Assembly: GCA_016763255.1 (NCBI GenBank)
Contig: JAESUA010000261.1
Location: 1 to 7,354, forward strand
DNA length: 7,354 nucleotides
Source of the DNA: Magnetovibrio sp.
Lineage (GTDB): Bacteria; Pseudomonadota; Alphaproteobacteria; Rhodospirillales; Magnetovibrionaceae
Direction of reading: 5' to 3'
The translations under genes were made by a program, and so were the position numbers. The notes under the pieces are model-generated. The model made no database searches. It saw only the letters and a list, made by a program, of their open reading frames with translations, and was not told the DNA's origin. Shown one piece after another: positions 6,562-7,354 of this stretch. Within the stretch, counting starts at the first letter, position 1. Every line of letters starts with the position of its first letter.

Positions 6562-6929
6562 CACAACACCTCAGGTGCCAGAGAAATGATTTTCATGAAC
6601 TTCTTGGAACGCAATTCACGGGTCACCGGGCCGAAGATACGGGTACCGATGGGCTCGCCTGCATTGTTCAGAAGGACAGCAGCGTTGCTATCGAAACGGA
6701 TGGTTTGTCCGTCTGCACGCTGAATGTCTTTGGCGGTGCGCACCACAACAGCGCGGTGCACGTCACCTTTTTTAACGCGGCCACGTGGAATCGCTTCCTT
6801 TACGGAAACGACGATCACGTCGCCAACAGAAGCATACCTACGCTTCGAACCGCCTAGCACCTTGATGCATTGCACCCGGCGAGCGCCCGAATTGTCGGCA
6901 ACCTCTAGATTTGATTCAACTTGAATCAT
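6561..6929 (-). CDS. rplN: 50S ribosomal protein L14
   Basis: 50S interface protein contacting 16S rRNA in bridges between the subunits; it is also the docking site of the silencing factor RsfS. The 122 residues are exactly the family length. They start [20 protein letters not shown] and contain [20 protein letters not shown] (26-45) and [20 protein letters not shown] (59-78). They end [23 protein letters not shown] (in part 100-122). The ATG at 6929 has AAGGA seven bases upstream. In E. coli this is the first gene of the spc operon; here it lies 44 bases after rpsQ, with a strong hairpin in between. Confidence 0.98.
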   Translation of the reverse strand: MIQVESNLEVADNSGARRVQCIKVLGGSKRRYASVGDVIVVSVKEAIPRGRVKKGDVHRAVVVRTAKDIQRADGQTIRFDSNAAVLLNNAGEPIGTRIFGPVTRELRSKKFMKIISLAPEVL

Positions 6930-6948
6930 GGGTTTATCCTTTATTCAG

Positions 6949-6992
6949 TGTCACGGTCTCTGCTTGAGATAAATCAAGCAGACTCAGTGACA
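6949..6992 (-). other. Long imperfect hairpin between rpsQ and rplN
   Basis: In the mRNA, TGTCAC (6992 to 6987) pairs with GTGACA (6954 to 6949). Inside a four-by-four internal loop, TCTGCTTGA (6982 to 6974) then pairs perfectly over nine bases with TCAAGCAGA (6967 to 6959), closing on the loop UUUAUC. The rpsQ stop codon is in the stem. No T-run follows, so it does not look like an intrinsic terminator. It marks the S10/spc boundary, where a processing, stabilising or regulatory role is plausible but unproven. Confidence 0.5.
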
Positions 6993-7210
6993 ACTTCCCA
7001 AGTCTTGCGCTTTGAAATGGGGCGGCATTCGCGGATGCGGATGATATCGCCTTCTTTCACAACGTTAGTTTCGTCGTGCGCGGCATATTTTTTAGATTTG
7101 CGCACGTACTTTTTGTAGATCGGATGCATAACGCGGCGCTCAACCAGGACGGTAACTGTTTTGTCCTGCTTATCGCTGACCACGACACCCTGAAGAACAC
7201 GTTTAGGCAT
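6974..7210 (-). CDS. rpsQ: 30S ribosomal protein S17
   Basis: Early-binding 30S protein with an OB fold that contacts the 5' domain of 16S rRNA. The 78 residues start [21 protein letters not shown]. They include the conserved loop [22 protein letters not shown] (in part 25-46) and end in the signature [18 protein letters not shown] (54-71). The length is normal. The ATG at 7210 is 11 bases after the rpmC stop, with TAAGGAG seven bases upstream, of which TAA is the rpmC stop. It is the last gene of the S10 group. Confidence 0.98.
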   Translation of the reverse strand: MPKRVLQGVVVSDKQDKTVTVLVERRVMHPIYKKYVRKSKKYAAHDETNVVKEGDIIRIRECRPISKRKTWEVVTESA

Positions 7211-7221
7211 TCTCGGTCTCC

Positions 7222-7354
7222 TTACGATGCCGCGGCAGCGCTTACGCGCTCGCCGAGGATCGTCTTAATGCGGGCAATATCCTTGCGGATAGCATTTTTG
7301 CGCGCGGTGTTGTCAGAAACCCACGGCGATTGCATCTTGAAGATAGGATTCGTC
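7222..7354 (-). CDS. rpmC: 50S ribosomal protein L29, C-terminal part
   Basis: The frame ending at TAA (7222-7224) is open to the window edge, giving 44 codons without a start. The C-terminal part [20 protein letters not shown] followed by [10 protein letters not shown] matches the second helix of L29 (usual form NTAR..xVRRDIARIKT). L29 sits at the tunnel exit of the 50S subunit and helps bind SRP and trigger factor. The preceding residues, [11 protein letters not shown], are less typical than the usual RFQxATGQLEN. Position directly before rpsQ supports the call (order L16-L29-S17). The N-terminal third lies beyond the window. Confidence 0.88.
   Translation of the reverse strand, partial: TNPIFKMQSPWVSDNTARKNAIRKDIARIKTILGERVSAAAAS

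Noticed and set aside
6930..7000. Possible spc promoter in the rpsQ-rplN gap (TTGTCA at 6993-6988)
   Set aside because: No acceptable -10 hexamer at 16-18 bases; the sequence is better explained as arms of the hairpin.
1..7354. CRISPR, tRNA, insertion sequence, or defence system
   Set aside because: No repeat arrays, tRNA-like folds, transposase motifs or terminal repeats seen; the window is almost fully occupied by ribosomal protein genes.

Overview
The window is a stretch of the conserved S10-spc-alpha ribosomal protein supercluster, read entirely on the minus strand, from an alphaproteobacterium, most likely of the Rhodospirillales type. The lineage call rests on three things. The gene order is rplO-secY-adk-rpsM, with adk between secY and rpsM and no rpmJ after secY. 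Several proteins have alphaproteobacterial features, such as the S8 start [10 protein letters not shown], the zinc-type Cys4 adenylate kinase and the zinc-free 101-residue S14. GC is in the mid 50s in the lines I counted (53-57%).

In transcription order (right to left) the layout is: rpmC (L29, C-terminal part only), rpsQ (S17), a 44-base gap holding a long hairpin, rplN (L14), rplX (L24), rplE (L5), rpsN (S14), rpsH (S8), rplF (L6), rplR (L18), rpsE (S5), rpmD (L30), rplO (L15), secY, adk, a 104-base gap with a promoter and leader, rpsM (S13), and the first codons of rpsK (S11). Genes are tightly packed: two pairs overlap by one base (TGATG at rplN/rplX, TAATG at rplE/rpsN), and in several others the Shine-Dalgarno sequence includes or adjoins the upstream stop codon. 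This indicates one long, translationally coupled transcript. The products are parts of the 30S and 50S subunits plus the SecY translocon channel and adenylate kinase.

The two places worth attention are at the left. First, the adk-rpsM gap carries a sigma-70-type promoter matching consensus exactly at both hexamers (TTGACA, 16 bases, TATAAT). Its -10 lies inside a strong inverted repeat, and it is followed by a leader that can fold in two competing ways around the unusual TTG start of rpsM. Second, rpsK is S11-like for only about 13 codons. After a GATC at 173-176 the sequence changes to lower-GC DNA (about 42%) encoding, in another frame, a piece of a kinesin-light-chain-type TPR protein. That is a chimeric junction, either an assembly or cloning artefact or a genuine rearrangement. 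I found no sign of a novel defence, mobile or CRISPR system; apart from the junction this is an ordinary housekeeping region.
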